Shown: positions 1 to 8,844, numbered from the stretch's first letter. The stretch: 58,303 bases of DNA from an uncultured Rhodobacterales bacterium (GCA_903873585.1 CAIQOV010000055.1:1-58303), one strand, 5' to 3'. Program-made: numbers and translations. Notes: generated by a model not told the origin, from the letters alone.

Positions 1-375
1 ATTGAAGACGAGCATGACGAAGAAGAAGACATCCTGTGGAAAGAGGAAAAGCCCGGTGCCTATCTGGCACAGGCCACCGCCCCCTTGGATGAATTCGAAC
101 CCGTTCTGGGTGTTGCGTTGCGCATGACCGAAGAAGACCAAGAGATCGACACTTTGGGCGGCTTGGTGATGATCCGCACAGGCCGTCTACCCGCGCGCGG
201 CGAGATTGTACCCCATGAAAGCGGGGTGGAATTCGAGGTGGTCGATGCCGACGCCCGCCGCATCAAGCGCATTCGCGTCCGCCTGCCCGGTGCCGTGGTG
301 GCCGCCGCGGCAGAGGCTTTGGCCGATGCCGCCAAAGCAGGCGCGGCCCCCAAACCCGCCCCCAAAACGCCATGA
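1..375 (+). CDS. CorC/HlyC-family transporter-associated protein, C-terminal part
   Basis: This is the 3' end of a gene that starts before the window; the frame is open from base 1 to the TGA at 373-375. The visible 124 residues begin with an acidic run (EDEHDEEED) and continue into a region resembling the CorC_HlyC transporter-associated domain, with LGGLVMIRTGRLPARGE and a closing RIKRIRVRLP strand, then an Ala/Pro-rich tail. Proteins of this family carry two CBS domains before this domain and are linked to magnesium/cobalt efflux or envelope functions; a gene of this type just upstream of lnt is a common proteobacterial arrangement. The stop overlaps the lnt start (ATGA), which suggests translational coupling. 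The CBS part cannot be seen here. Confidence 0.8.
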   Translation: MEDEHDEEEDILWKEEKPGAYLAQATAPLDEFEPVLGVALRMTEEDQEIDTLGGLVMIRTGRLPARGEIVPHESGVEFEVVDADARRIKRIRVRLPGAVVAAAAEALADAAKAGAAPKPAPKTP

Positions 376-1859
376 AACGTCAACGCCCTTTGGGCTGGCT
401 TTGGGCGATGGCTATGGTGGGCCTTGGGGCCGTGATGGCCTTGGGGCTGGAACCCTTTGGCCTGTGGCCGTTGTCGCTGCTGGCCTTTGCGCTGGTGATC
501 GCCAAAGCGGTGCGCGGCCATGCGGGGCGGGTCGGTTGGCTGGCAGGCGTGGGCTATTTCGGCGCGGGCCTCAGCTGGATCGTGGAACCCTTTCTGATTG
601 ACGCCGCCCGCTACGGCTGGATGGCCCCCTTTGCGTTGCTGTTCATGGCCTGCGGATTGGCGCTGTTTTGGGCGGCGGGATTTTGGCTGGGGGCAAAGGT
701 GCCAAACCGCCATCTGGGGCTGGTCGCGGGCCTGACTTTGGCAGAGTTCGCGCGCGGCTACGCGTTGACGGGCTTTCCTTGGGCCTTGGTCAGCCATATC
801 TGGGTGCAAACGCCCATAGCGCAGGTCGATGCGCTGGTTGGGCCTTTTGGGCTGGCGTTGCTGACAGCCTTGGTGGCGGCTTGTGCAGCTCGGCTTGATC
901 TGCGCGGCCTTGGCACTGCGGGCGCGCTTTTGGCGGCAGGCTGGGTCTATGGGCTTTACGCCCTTTCGCTGCCTGATCCCGCAGCCCCGCAGGTCACGCT
1001 GCGCCTTGTGCAACCCGATGCGGCACAAGACGCCAAATGGGATCCGGTGCACGCGCAGACCTTCTATGACAGCCTGATGACAGCCACCGCTGCCCCCGCT
1101 GGCCCCTTGGGCAAGGTTGATCTGGTGATCTGGCCGGAAACCGCCCTGCCCTATTCGGTCGAAGAATTTCCCGACCTTCCCGCGCAAATAGCCGCCCAAG
1201 CCCAAGGGGCTGCGGTGGCGGTCGGGCTACAACGCATCGCGCAGTCGGCTGAAGGCACGCGCGCGTGGAACAGCCTGAAAGTCTACGGCGCGCAAGGGCA
1301 AGAGCTGGCCGCCTATGACAAACACCATCTTGTGCCTTTTGGCGAATATATCCCCTTGGGTGATCTGGCCTATGAATGGTTCGGCCTGCGCGCCTTTGCC
1401 GCCCAAACGGGGGCGGCCTATACCGCAGGGCCGGGGCCAAAGGTGCTAGACCTTGGCGCAAAGCTGGGCAAAGTCCTACCGCTGATCTGCTATGAGGCGG
1501 TCTTTCCACAAGACCTGCGCACGCCAGAACGGGCAAGCTGGATATTGCAGATCACCAATGACGCGTGGTTTGGCACTGTCTCTGGCCCCTTCCAGCACGC
1601 AGCCCAAGCGCGGTTGCGCGCAATTGAACAGGGCCTGCCCTTGGTGCGGGTGGCCAACACAGGTGTCACCGAAGTGATCGACGCGCGTGGCCGCATCACC
1701 GCAAGCCTGCCCTTTGGCACCAGCGGCTATTTAGACGCAGCCCTGCCCGCAGCCCTATCCGCCCCGCCCTATGCACGCTGGGGCGAAATCCCTGCGCTTA
1801 TCCTGCTGGCGGGCTGCTTCCTTTGGGCCCTGCGCAAAGCCAAATCCCGCAAGGCTTGA
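372..1859 (+). CDS. lnt: Apolipoprotein N-acyltransferase
   Basis: Inner-membrane enzyme that transfers the third acyl chain onto the N-terminal cysteine of lipoproteins. The 495-residue product has the usual layout: hydrophobic membrane segments over roughly residues 1-190, then a periplasmic nitrilase-fold domain, then a last membrane helix near 470. The catalytic triad of the carbon-nitrogen hydrolase fold is visible as Glu in [11 protein letters not shown], Lys in [12 protein letters not shown] and Cys in [10 protein letters not shown]. The length is normal for the family. The start codon overlaps the stop of the upstream CorC-like gene, so the two are probably one transcription unit. The stop lies about 40 bp before the metK riboswitch. 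Confidence 0.96.
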   Translation: MKRQRPLGWLWAMAMVGLGAVMALGLEPFGLWPLSLLAFALVIAKAVRGHAGRVGWLAGVGYFGAGLSWIVEPFLIDAARYGWMAPFALLFMACGLALFWAAGFWLGAKVPNRHLGLVAGLTLAEFARGYALTGFPWALVSHIWVQTPIAQVDALVGPFGLALLTALVAACAARLDLRGLGTAGALLAAGWVYGLYALSLPDPAAPQVTLRLVQPDAAQDAKWDPVHAQTFYDSLMTATAAPAGPLGKVDLVIWPETALPYSVEEFPDLPAQIAAQAQGAAVAVGLQRIAQSAEGTRAWNSLKVYGAQGQELAAYDKHHLVPFGEYIPLGDLAYEWFGLRAFAAQTGAAYTAGPGPKVLDLGAKLGKVLPLICYEAVFPQDLRTPERASWILQITNDAWFGTVSGPFQHAAQARLRAIEQGLPLVRVANTGVTEVIDARGRITASLPFGTSGYLDAALPAALSAPPYARWGEIPALILLAGCFLWALRKAKSRKA

Positions 1860-1897
1860 CGCCCCGCCCCATTAGGTCTAGCCCTGCCAAACAAACT

Positions 1898-1943
1898 GCC
1901 ACAACGGCTTCCTGGCGTGGCAAGTATACCCAACCGGAGCACT
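1898..1943 (+). promoter_or_regulatory. SAM/SAH riboswitch upstream of metK
   Basis: The leader contains GCCACAACGGCTTCCTGGCG followed by TGGC, so that GCCAC pairs with GTGGC around a conserved loop, and then GGAGCA just before the metK start. This matches what I know of the SAM/SAH riboswitch class described from Rhodobacterales metK leaders, in which the loop pairs with the GGAG Shine-Dalgarno in a ligand-stabilised pseudoknot and blocks translation initiation. Here GGAG lies at 1936-1939, ten bases before the ATG. The class assignment rests on motif recall; no covariance search was run. Confidence 0.88.
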
Positions 1944-1948
1944 TCCCC

Positions 1949-3115
1949 ATGGCGCGTAAATCTTATGTCTTCACCTCTGAATCCGTTTCAGAGGGGCATC
2001 CCGATAAATTGTGTGACCGCGTCTCTGACGCGGTTTTGGACGCTTTTCTGAGCGTGGAAGAAAATGCCCGCGTGGCCTGCGAAACCTTTGCCACCACGGG
2101 GCGGGTGGTTGTGGGCGGCGAAGTTGGCCTTTCGAAAGAGGAAGACACCAAGGCCATGATGGACCGGATTGACGCCATCGTGCGCGATTGCGTCAAAGAC
2201 ATCGGCTATGAGCAAGACAAGTTCCACTGGAACACATTGCAAGTGCAAAACTACCTGCACGGCCAGTCAGCCCATATCGCCCAAGGCGTGAACCGCGACG
2301 GCGCGGGCGACCAAGGCATCATGTTCGGCTATGCCTGCCGCGAAACGCCCGAGCTGATGCCCGCCCCGATCCAATACGCCCACGCCATCCTGCGCCGTCT
2401 GGCCGAAGTGCGCAAATCGGGCAAAGAGCCGACCCTTGGGCCGGATGCCAAAAGCCAGCTCAGCCTGCGCTATGAAGACGGGGTTCCGGTTGAAGTCACC
2501 TCGATCGTGCTGTCGCACCAGCACGCGCTGGAAAGCCAAACGTCAGATGATATCCGCGCCATTGTCGAACCCTATATCCGCGAAGTTCTGCCCTCGGGGT
2601 GGATCACCGAAAAGACCGAATGGTGGGTGAACCCGACCGGAACCTTCGTGATCGGCGGGCCGGATGGCGACGCGGGCCTGACGGGCCGCAAGATCATCGT
2701 TGACACCTACGGCGGCGCTGCCCCCCACGGGGGCGGCGCGTTTTCGGGCAAGGATCCGACCAAGGTTGACCGTTCCGCCGCCTATGCCGCGCGCTATCTG
2801 GCAAAGAATGTGGTCGCCGCAGGCTTGGCCGACCGCTGCACCTTGCAGGTCAGCTATGCCATCGGCGTGGCCAAACCGCTGTCGATTTATGTCGACACCC
2901 ACGGCACAGGCCGTGTGGAGGAAGCCCGCATTGAACACGCGGTGGCCCATTGCATGGACCTGACACCCCTTGGGATCCGCAATAAGCTAGAGTTGAACAA
3001 ACCCATCTACGCCCGCACCTCGGCCTACGGCCACTTCGGCCGCGCACCCGAAGCGGATGGCGGGTTTTCGTGGGAAAAAACCGACCTGATCGAGGCGCTG
3101 AAGAAAGCCGTCTGA
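1949..3115 (+). CDS. metK: S-adenosylmethionine synthetase
   Basis: Makes S-adenosylmethionine from ATP and methionine in the cytoplasm. The 388-residue product shows the signature [12 protein letters not shown] near the N terminus, the [12 protein letters not shown] motif and the phosphate-binding GGGAFSGKD loop, and the length fits the family. The ATG at 1949 was chosen because it follows the riboswitch-embedded GGAG; the frame is open upstream to 1823, but that would translate the riboswitch. Expression is probably controlled by product feedback through that riboswitch. A strong hairpin follows the stop. Confidence 0.97.
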   Translation: MARKSYVFTSESVSEGHPDKLCDRVSDAVLDAFLSVEENARVACETFATTGRVVVGGEVGLSKEEDTKAMMDRIDAIVRDCVKDIGYEQDKFHWNTLQVQNYLHGQSAHIAQGVNRDGAGDQGIMFGYACRETPELMPAPIQYAHAILRRLAEVRKSGKEPTLGPDAKSQLSLRYEDGVPVEVTSIVLSHQHALESQTSDDIRAIVEPYIREVLPSGWITEKTEWWVNPTGTFVIGGPDGDAGLTGRKIIVDTYGGAAPHGGGAFSGKDPTKVDRSAAYAARYLAKNVVAAGLADRCTLQVSYAIGVAKPLSIYVDTHGTGRVEEARIEHAVAHCMDLTPLGIRNKLELNKPIYARTSAYGHFGRAPEADGGFSWEKTDLIEALKKAV

Positions 3116-3121
3116 CGCATA

Positions 3122-3155
3122 GGGCTGGGCCAAGGGGAAACCCTCGGCCCAGCCC
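3122..3155 (+). terminator. Strong GAAA-loop hairpin after metK
   Basis: GGGCTGGGCC pairs with GGCCCAGCCC, the stem continuing to a GAAA-type loop. It lies just downstream of the metK stop and probably ends that transcript. No clear T run follows, so it may work as a 3' stabiliser or need Rho. Confidence 0.55.
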
Positions 3156-3237
3156 CCATTCGCTCAAATCCAAAGCACTTGCCCCCCGCGAGCCTCTTGA
3201 CCCCAGCGCGCAGGTCCACTATCCCCATAAGCCTTAC

Positions 3238-3311
3238 GCGGGCGTTGTGTAATGGTAAGACCTTAGCCTTCCAAGCTAAAGACACGGGTTCGATTCCCGT
3301 CGCCCGCTCCA
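3238..3311 (+). tRNA. tRNA-Gly (anticodon TCC)
   Basis: A complete tRNA folds here: acceptor GCGGGCG pairs with CGCCCGC, the D arm carries AATGGTAAGA, the anticodon stem TTAGC/GCTAA holds the loop CTTCCAA (anticodon TCC), the T arm is CGGGTTCGATTCCCG, and CCA is encoded after the discriminator T. It reads GGA and GGG/GGR glycine codons. Its 3' part from 3250 is repeated exactly at 4961-5023, marking it as the integration target of a mobile element. Confidence 0.97.
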
Positions 3312-3312
3312 A
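3250..3312 (+). repeat. Left copy of 63-bp direct repeat (attachment-site core in tRNA-Gly)
   Basis: Bases 3250-3312 are identical to 4961-5023. The repeat covers the tRNA from the D arm through CCA and one base beyond. A direct repeat made of the 3' part of a tRNA gene is the classical footprint of tyrosine-recombinase integration. At 63 bp it is longer than many minimal att cores, so the crossover point inside it cannot be fixed. Confidence 0.93.
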
Positions 3313-3367
3313 GAACTTGGAAAATGCGTTTCTTCTCAATGGTTTAACCGAATGAGAAGCGAACAAA

Positions 3368-3670
3368 ATGCACACATCAGCCACACCACAGCATACAGTG
3401 ACTCGGGCTGGACTGCTCTATTACAACCGTCGTGTTCCTTCACACGCTAAGGAAATCTTCGGTGACTTCATCCGAATGAGGATCGACTCGCCACAAGCAG
3501 CCGAAGCCATGACCAAGCGACTCGATGCGATATGGCAGGCAGAAACTGTTACGCAAGCAGTTAGCCTCAACTCGCTAAAGGATGCCACAAACACAAAGAC
3601 TGCAAAGCTGTCACACGTGGTGAAAGAATATGTCGAGGTGAAAGGCATCCAGCATACAATAGCCTGTTGA
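3368..3670 (+). pseudogene. Tyrosine-recombinase integrase, N-terminal fragment 1
   Basis: The 100-residue reading frame starts about 55 bp after the tRNA, the usual place for an integrase gene. It contains YYNRRVPSHAKEIFGDFIRM and RLDAIWQ, which resemble the N-terminal region of phage-type integrases that begin with a YYRRRVP-like strand, and continues to VKEYVEVKG, where a core-binding domain would begin. It then stops. The catalytic Arg/His/Arg/Tyr domain is absent, so this is a fragment. Family membership is inferred from pattern resemblance. Confidence 0.6.
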
Positions 3671-4120
3671 AGCGGTCCGATTGATCGCATCGACGCCTGC
3701 CCATTTAAATCGGACAGTCTCATCCAACAACTTGAATATAGAGACCCACCGTACTGGCATCATCTTTTGGTTGGAAGGCATATCGGCATCCATCGCCCAG
3801 ACGGTAGGCACTGCAACTGGACCGCAAGATTGCTGACCAAGGATCGACGCTACGTTCAGAAATGCCTTGGTCCAGCCCTGCGGATTGGGGCGTCCGCAAT
3901 TACTTATGCTGAAGCCATCGATGCTGCGTTCAAATGGTTTGCTGACTGGGACGCGAGGGGAGAAGCGGCAGAACGGGCGCCTAGGGGAAGGACTGACGGA
4001 CTCAACTTCTGCCCACTGGGTGATGATTACAGCGTGGGTCATGCTCTTCATGACTATCTGAAGTGGTCAAAGATCGCACGTTCCGTAACGCCGTGGCTCG
4101 TCAGTCTTCAATTTACATAA
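3671..4120 (+). pseudogene. Tyrosine-recombinase integrase, N-terminal fragment 2
   Basis: The frame continues after the stop at 3668-3670. From about 3731 it reads LEYRDPPYWHHLLVGRHIGI, then a WTAR strand, YAEAIDAAFKWF and YSVGHALHDYLKW. This layout (xPYWhxLxxGRxxGxR, an AQAxxxAxxWF-like helix, then YTVxxALxDYL) is what I associate with the arm and core-binding start of another integrase subfamily. It ends at 4120 without a catalytic domain. Because this and the preceding fragment both look like N-terminal regions, they are probably remains of two integrases rather than one gene with a stop. Confidence 0.55.
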
Positions 4121-4249
4121 TGAATACTTGGTTAGAGGGGGTAGGGCCAGCCCAAGGAAAGATCAATTTCTTGGCCCGAATACTGGGCTGGATTTCTTTG
4201 CGCCTGCCCCCCTTTAGGCACTCCAAGGGAGGTTAGTGTAAAAGTTTGC

Positions 4250-4576
4250 TTAACCGCAGCGTGAAACACGCTGTTCCAAGGCAATCACTTTGCCTTTCGA
4301 CGTGCCAATCTCTCCAGCAACATCGCCACCAGTCAACTTCGAAACAGGGATCAGAACCAAGAAGACCCCAATCGCATCGCCTGTCGCAGCAGCATTTTGA
4401 CGCTTTTCTAGGCCAGCCAATGTCGCCCGTTCAGTATCAAGTTGGTTTCGCGCGCTGGTACAAGACAACTGATCATAAGCGCCCGTCATTGACACTGGTG
4501 CAATGCTGTCGGGTCGCGGAGTACATGCCGCAGTGGAAATCAAAAGGCTCGCCACAACAAAAAATCTGACAGTCAT
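4250..4576 (-). CDS. Small exported protein, possible lipoprotein
   Basis: The 108-residue product starts with a hydrophobic signal ending in ISTAAC, close to a lipobox with Cys18, although the -3 residue is Thr and not the usual Leu. The mature part has two Cys (YDQLSC and the C-terminal VSRC), a possible coiled-coil stretch (LDTERATLAGLEKRQ) and a glycine-containing hydrophobic segment (GDAIGVFLVLIPVSKLTGGD). Similar small proteins occur as unknown accessory genes in Rhodobacterales. Function is unknown. It is the only apparently intact gene inside the integrative remnant and runs opposite to the integrase fragments. Confidence 0.65.
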   Translation of the reverse strand: MTVRFFVVASLLISTAACTPRPDSIAPVSMTGAYDQLSCTSARNQLDTERATLAGLEKRQNAAATGDAIGVFLVLIPVSKLTGGDVAGEIGTSKGKVIALEQRVSRCG

Positions 4577-4960
4577 CTTTCATACATCCCTTTTTGATAA
4601 CTGTTCACAAGAATTTGAAAACTAGCTTCAATTATGATCGATGCGCCCAAAGTTGAGGCTATGCAATGAAAATGCACTTTCGGGGAAGCCCTACGGCAGT
4701 GGCTACTGGCCCCGTCCGCGCAGGTCAGGGTGTAGCGGGTCTTCTAACTGAACAAGATTTTTACTCAAAATGGCTACTTCAGCCGAATATGCGTCCAGAG
4801 TTTAGTCGGACAATTTGCCCAAATCTCTGTCACACATCTTGTCACACAAAGGCTTTCTAGCTATTGGTTTGCGTGAGAAGTAACGCGGGCGTTTGGGCGC
4901 TTTGCCAGAAGCGACAAGGGAAGAAGCTGTTGTTCTGAAAGAACAATCTGCTTCGACTGC
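4577..4960. other. Gene-free stretch inside the integrative remnant
   Basis: About 380 bp between the small exported-protein gene and the right border repeat. The only open frame of note (64 codons at 4666-4860) has no recognisable domain or good ribosome binding site. The first part should contain the promoter of the minus-strand gene; otherwise I see nothing identifiable. Confidence 0.5.
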
Positions 4961-5023
4961 TAATGGTAAGACCTTAGCCTTCCAAGCTAAAGACACGGGT
5001 TCGATTCCCGTCGCCCGCTCCAA
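4961..5023 (+). repeat. Right copy of 63-bp direct repeat (tRNA-Gly 3' part)
   Basis: Identical to 3250-3312. It lacks the 5' acceptor strand and most of the D arm, so it cannot make a tRNA. It marks the right junction of the integrated DNA. Confidence 0.93.
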
Positions 5024-5050
5024 ATTCCTCAAAACTCCCCGCCGCCCCAT

Positions 5051-5077
5051 TCCGGCAGGCCCATAAGGCCCGCCGGA
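5051..5077 (-). terminator. Hairpin downstream of nrdJ
   Basis: TCCGGCAGGCCC and GGCCCGCCGGA form a GC-rich stem around ATAA, with one mismatch, 14 bp past the nrdJ stop on its strand. There is no U run, so its role as a terminator is a guess. Confidence 0.4.
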
Positions 5078-5090
5078 CGTGCAGCCTAAA

Positions 5091-7364
5091 TCACCCGCAC
5101 TTCGAATGCCCGCAATCGTTGCAGGTCATGCAGCCTTCTTTCATCTGCACCGCAAAGCTGCCGCAGCTTGGGCAGGCGGCTCCTTTGGGGGTTGCACCCA
5201 CCATTTGCTCGGCGTGCGGGTCGCTTTTCAGGCCCAGCCCCTCGCCTTCGATGAAGCCGATGGCGATCAGGTGGCGTTCGATCACGCCGCCAATCGCGGC
5301 CAAGATCGAGGGCACGTAGCGCCCTTCCATCCATGCCCCACCGCGCGGGTCAAACACGGCTTTCAGCTCTTCCACCACGAACGAGATATCCCCGCCGCGC
5401 CGGAACACCGCGCTGATCATCCGCGTCAGCGCCACGGTCCAAGCGAAATGCTCCATGTTCTTGGAGTTGATGAACACTTCAAACGGGCGGCGGTGGCCTG
5501 AAATGATGATGTCGTTGACCGTGATATACAGCGCATGTTCGCTGCCCGGCCATTTGACCTTATAGGTGTTGCCTTCCAGCGCTGCGGGGCGGCTAAGCGG
5601 TTCGGCCAAATACACCACTTCGGCGTCCTGATCGGCGACAGGGGTTTGGGCGGCGGGTGCGGGGGCCGCTTCGCTAACGGTCAGAACCGACCCTGTCACA
5701 GCATTCGGGCGATAGGTGGTGCAGCCTTTGCAACCCTGATCCCACGCCGCCATATAGACCTCTTGGAAAGCGTCAAAGCTGATGTCTTCGGGGCAGTTGA
5801 TGGTTTTTGAAATCGAGGAATCGATCCACTTCTGTGCTGCCGCTTGCATGCGCACATGGTCAAGCGGGGGCAGGGTTTGGGCGTTGACGAAATAGTCGGG
5901 CAAGGGCGCATCGCCGTGGGTTTCACGCCACAGCCGCACGGCATAGTCGACCACCTCTTCTTGCGTGCGCGACCCGTCTTTTTGCAGCACCTTGCGGGTG
6001 TAAGCATAGGCAAAGACCGGCTCGATCCCCGACGACACGTTGCCCGCATACAGGCTGATCGTGCCAGTGGGGGCAACCGATGTGAGCAGCGCGTTGCGAA
6101 TGCCGTGTTTTGCGATCAAAGCGCGCACATCGGCGTCCATGCCCGCCATCGTGCCCGATGCCAGATAGGCGTCAGCGTCAAACAGCGGGAATGCCCCCTT
6201 TTCGCGCGCCAGATCAACCGAAGCCAGATAGGCCGCGCGCGCAATCGCGTGCATCCAAGCCTCGGTCTGCGCCGCAGCTTCAACCGAGCCGTAGCGCAGC
6301 CCCACCATCAGCAACGCATCGGCAAGCCCCGTCACGCCCAGCCCGATCCGGCGCTTGGCGCGCGCCTCGGCCTCTTGCTGGGGCAAGGGGAAGCGGCTGG
6401 CGTCAACGGTGTTGTCCATCATCCGCACGGCCATGCGCACAAGGTCGTCAAGCGCTGCTACATCCAGCTTAGCCCCTGTCTGAAACGCGCCCGATACCAG
6501 CGTGGGCAGGTTGATAGACCCCAACAGGCACGCGCCATAGGGCGGCAGGGGCTGCTCGCCACAGGGGTTGGTGGCGGCGATTTGTTCGACATAGCCCAGA
6601 TTGTTCGCCGCATTGATCCGGTCGATAAAGATCACGCCGGGTTCGGCAAAATCATAGGTGTTGCGCATGATCCGGTTCCACAGATCGCGCGCGGGCAGGG
6701 TTTTGTAAACGCGCCCGCCAAAGACCAGCGCCCACGGGCCATCGGCTTTCACAGCGGCCATAAACGGGTCGGTGATCAACACCGAAAGGTTGAACATCCG
6801 CAAACGCGCGGCGTCTTTCTTGGCTTCGATAAAGGCTTCAATATCAGGATGATCGCAGCGCATCGTGGCCATCATGGCCCCACGCCTGCTGCCCGCCGAC
6901 ATGATCGTGCGGCACATCGCATCCCAGACATCCATAAAGCTTAGCGGGCCAGAGGCATCTGCCGCAACACCCTTCACCTCTGCCCCGCGCGGGCGGATGG
7001 TGGAAAAGTCATAACCGATCCCGCCGCCCTGCTGCATGGTCAGCGCGGCTTCTTTCAGCGCTTCAAAGATGCCTGCCATGGTGTCGGGAATTGTGCCCAT
7101 GACAAAGCAGTTGAACAGCGTAACCGCCCGCCCCGTGCCGGCACCTGCCGTGATGCGGCCTGCGGGCAGAAACTTGAACCCTTCAAGGGCGGCGTAGAAT
7201 CGCTCTTCCCACAAGGCGGGTTCGGCTTCAACCACCGCCAAAGCCCGCGCAATGCGCCGCCATGTATCTTCAACCGAGGTGTCAATCGGCGTGCCATCCG
7301 CCTCTTTCAGGCGATATTTCATGTCCCAAATCTGTTCGGCAATGGGCGCGTGGAAACGGGACAT
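5091..7364 (-). CDS. nrdJ: Adenosylcobalamin-dependent (class II) ribonucleotide reductase
   Basis: Reduces ribonucleotides to deoxyribonucleotides using coenzyme B12, so it works with or without oxygen. The 757-residue product has NPCGEQPLPPYGACLLGSIN, with the active-site cysteine after the NPCGE motif, then SVAPTGTISLYAGNVSSGIE, and ends in a Cys-rich tail (CPSCG, CMTCNDCG) typical of the redox or zinc-binding end of this class. The ATG at 7364 was chosen because AAAGG precedes it by seven bases and MSRFHAPIAEQIW is the expected start; the open frame extends 25 codons further. It stands alone, between the integrative remnant and a divergent DUF1489 gene. I saw no cobalamin riboswitch or clear NrdR box upstream. 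Confidence 0.95.
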   Translation of the reverse strand: MSRFHAPIAEQIWDMKYRLKEADGTPIDTSVEDTWRRIARALAVVEAEPALWEERFYAALEGFKFLPAGRITAGAGTGRAVTLFNCFVMGTIPDTMAGIFEALKEAALTMQQGGGIGYDFSTIRPRGAEVKGVAADASGPLSFMDVWDAMCRTIMSAGSRRGAMMATMRCDHPDIEAFIEAKKDAARLRMFNLSVLITDPFMAAVKADGPWALVFGGRVYKTLPARDLWNRIMRNTYDFAEPGVIFIDRINAANNLGYVEQIAATNPCGEQPLPPYGACLLGSINLPTLVSGAFQTGAKLDVAALDDLVRMAVRMMDNTVDASRFPLPQQEAEARAKRRIGLGVTGLADALLMVGLRYGSVEAAAQTEAWMHAIARAAYLASVDLAREKGAFPLFDADAYLASGTMAGMDADVRALIAKHGIRNALLTSVAPTGTISLYAGNVSSGIEPVFAYAYTRKVLQKDGSRTQEEVVDYAVRLWRETHGDAPLPDYFVNAQTLPPLDHVRMQAAAQKWIDSSISKTINCPEDISFDAFQEVYMAAWDQGCKGCTTYRPNAVTGSVLTVSEAAPAPAAQTPVADQDAEVVYLAEPLSRPAALEGNTYKVKWPGSEHALYITVNDIIISGHRRPFEVFINSKNMEHFAWTVALTRMISAVFRRGGDISFVVEELKAVFDPRGGAWMEGRYVPSILAAIGGVIERHLIAIGFIEGEGLGLKSDPHAEQMVGATPKGAACPSCGSFAVQMKEGCMTCNDCGHSKCG

Positions 7365-7508
7365 GGGCAGACCTTTATCAATTTGTGGGGGATTTTCACA
7401 ACGAACCCACAAGATACGCGATGGGGCGGGCGCAGGCAAGCACCCACAAGCCGCTTTCTTTCATCCACCAACCCTTGAGGATGCAGCCATCCCCGCTATG
7501 ATAGGTCC

Positions 7509-7934
7509 ATGGCACTGAATATCCTTAAACTTTGCGTGGGCGCGGACAGCGTCGAAGATCTGCTTCAATGGCAGGCCCAACATCGCGGCCATTGGCCTGC
7601 GGGCACGGCGGAGCATATCACCCGCATGTGGCCCAAGCGCGCGGCCGAGGTGCTGGATGGCGGCTCGCTTTATTGGGTGATCAAGGGCCAAGTTTTGGCC
7701 CGCCAGCGCATCTTGGGGCTGGAACCGCGCCAAGGCGCTGACGGTATCTCGCGTTGCGCTTTGGTGCTGGATGTCGAGGTGATCCGCACCGAAGCCGCCG
7801 CGCGCCGCCCCTTTCAAGGCTGGCGCTATCTTGAGCCGTCTGAAAGCCCGCGCGATCTGCCCAAAGGCCGCGCCTTGGAAACCGCGCTGCCGGCAAGCTT
7901 GGCGCAGGCCTTGGCCGAAATCGGCCTGCATTGA
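7509..7934 (+). CDS. DUF1489 family protein
   Basis: The 141-residue soluble protein matches my memory of DUF1489 (COG5458), a family found almost only in alphaproteobacteria: it begins MALNILKLCVGADSVEDL, continues with HITRMWPKR and SLYWVIKG, and has the LGLEPRQGADGI stretch. The function is unknown. It is transcribed divergently from nrdJ, and the EamA transporter gene begins 37 bp downstream on the same strand, so the two may share a transcript. Confidence 0.85.
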   Translation: MALNILKLCVGADSVEDLLQWQAQHRGHWPAGTAEHITRMWPKRAAEVLDGGSLYWVIKGQVLARQRILGLEPRQGADGISRCALVLDVEVIRTEAAARRPFQGWRYLEPSESPRDLPKGRALETALPASLAQALAEIGLH

Positions 7935-7971
7935 CTTGCCCTAAGCTTCCAGCGCTGCCAAACAGGGCCGC

Positions 7972-8841
7972 ATGAAACGCCCCCTTTGGCTGATGGCCGC
8001 CCCTGTGATCTTCTTGCTCTTATGGTCCGCCGGCTTCGGTGTGGCCAAACTGGGCCTGCAACACGCTCAACCCTTAACACTTTTGGCGCTGCGCTATATC
8101 GCGGTGCTGGTGGTGCTGATCCCTATCGCCCTAGTGCTGCGGCCACCCCTGCCCAAAACGTGGCGGGCAGCAGGAGATATCGCGCTGGTGGGGTTCCTTA
8201 TTCAGGTCGCCTATTTTGGCCTGTGCTATGTCGCCTTCAAATCCGGCGTCTCAGCGGGGGCAGTGTCAATCATCGTGTGTTTGCAACCCATCCTCGTTGC
8301 CCTTGCCGCCCCCGCACTGGTCGGCGAAAAGGTCAGCCGCCTTGGTTGGGCTGGCCTTGCCCTTGGCCTCGCAGGGGCGGCTGTGGTGATCTTGGCCCGC
8401 GCCGAGGTGGCTGCCGAAAATCCCTTTGGGCTTTTGTGCACCTTCGCTGCCCTGTTCGGCATCACTGGCGGCACGCTTTATGAAAAGAAATTCGGCGTCT
8501 CACACCACCCTGTCACGTCTAACTTGATCCAATACGCCGTCGGCGCGGCCTTCACCCTGCCCTTGGCCTTGGCGAGCGAAAGCCTAAAGGTTGAATGGAA
8601 CGGTCAGTTCGTCTGGATCCTTGCCTATCTGGTGCTGGGCAACTCCATCCTAGCCATGACCCTTCTTTTGGCCATGATCCGCGCCGGCGCTGTCAGCCGC
8701 GTCTCGGCGCTGTTTTACCTTGTCCCACCCCTTGCAGCCCTTTTCGCGTGGCCCCTGCTTGGCGAAGTTATGCCGCCCTTAGGCTGGCTCGGCATGGCCC
8801 TCGCAGCCACGGGCGTGGCCCTCGCCAGCCGCAAAACCTAA
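7972..8841 (+). CDS. EamA/DMT-family membrane exporter
   Basis: A 289-residue inner-membrane protein made of ten hydrophobic segments in two repeated halves, as in the drug/metabolite transporter superfamily. The first half starts FLLLWSAGFGVAKLGLQ; the second begins around residue 148 (GLLCTFAALFGITGGTLYEK) and ends ALAATGVALASRK. Substrates in this family range from amino acids to nucleobases and drugs and cannot be predicted here. A block-hairpin repeat follows four bases after the stop. Confidence 0.9.
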   Translation: MKRPLWLMAAPVIFLLLWSAGFGVAKLGLQHAQPLTLLALRYIAVLVVLIPIALVLRPPLPKTWRAAGDIALVGFLIQVAYFGLCYVAFKSGVSAGAVSIIVCLQPILVALAAPALVGEKVSRLGWAGLALGLAGAAVVILARAEVAAENPFGLLCTFAALFGITGGTLYEKKFGVSHHPVTSNLIQYAVGAAFTLPLALASESLKVEWNGQFVWILAYLVLGNSILAMTLLLAMIRAGAVSRVSALFYLVPPLAALFAWPLLGEVMPPLGWLGMALAATGVALASRKT

Positions 8842-8844
8842 CCC

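Larger units (their letters stand above)
3313..5023. mobile_element. Remnant of an integrative element inserted in tRNA-Gly
   Basis: The segment between the intact tRNA and its 3' copy is about 1.65 kb long and visibly richer in A/T than the flanking genes. It holds two broken integrase N-terminal regions next to the intact tRNA and one small exported-protein gene on the other strand. No replication, conjugation or capsid gene is present, so it is a decayed or internally deleted island rather than an active one. The right border copy lies just before the end of nrdJ. Confidence 0.85.

Noticed and set aside
60-1205. 381-codon minus-strand frame across corC and lnt.
   Set aside because: Antisense shadow; Arg/Gln/Pro-rich without any recognisable motif.
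4802-5050. Minus-strand open frame containing ATGIEPVSLAWKAKVLPL, and a matching one at 3025-3384.
   Set aside because: The peptide is only the reverse translation of the tRNA-Gly sequence present at both places; it is a well-known artefact near tRNA genes.
5844-6944. 366-codon open frame antisense to nrdJ.
   Set aside because: No domain or ribosome site, and nrdJ motifs in the other strand account for the sequence.
7365-7508. Looked for a cobalamin riboswitch or NrdR boxes before nrdJ.
   Set aside because: The 144-bp gap is too short and has no B12-box-like sequence; no paired NrdR-box palindromes were clear.
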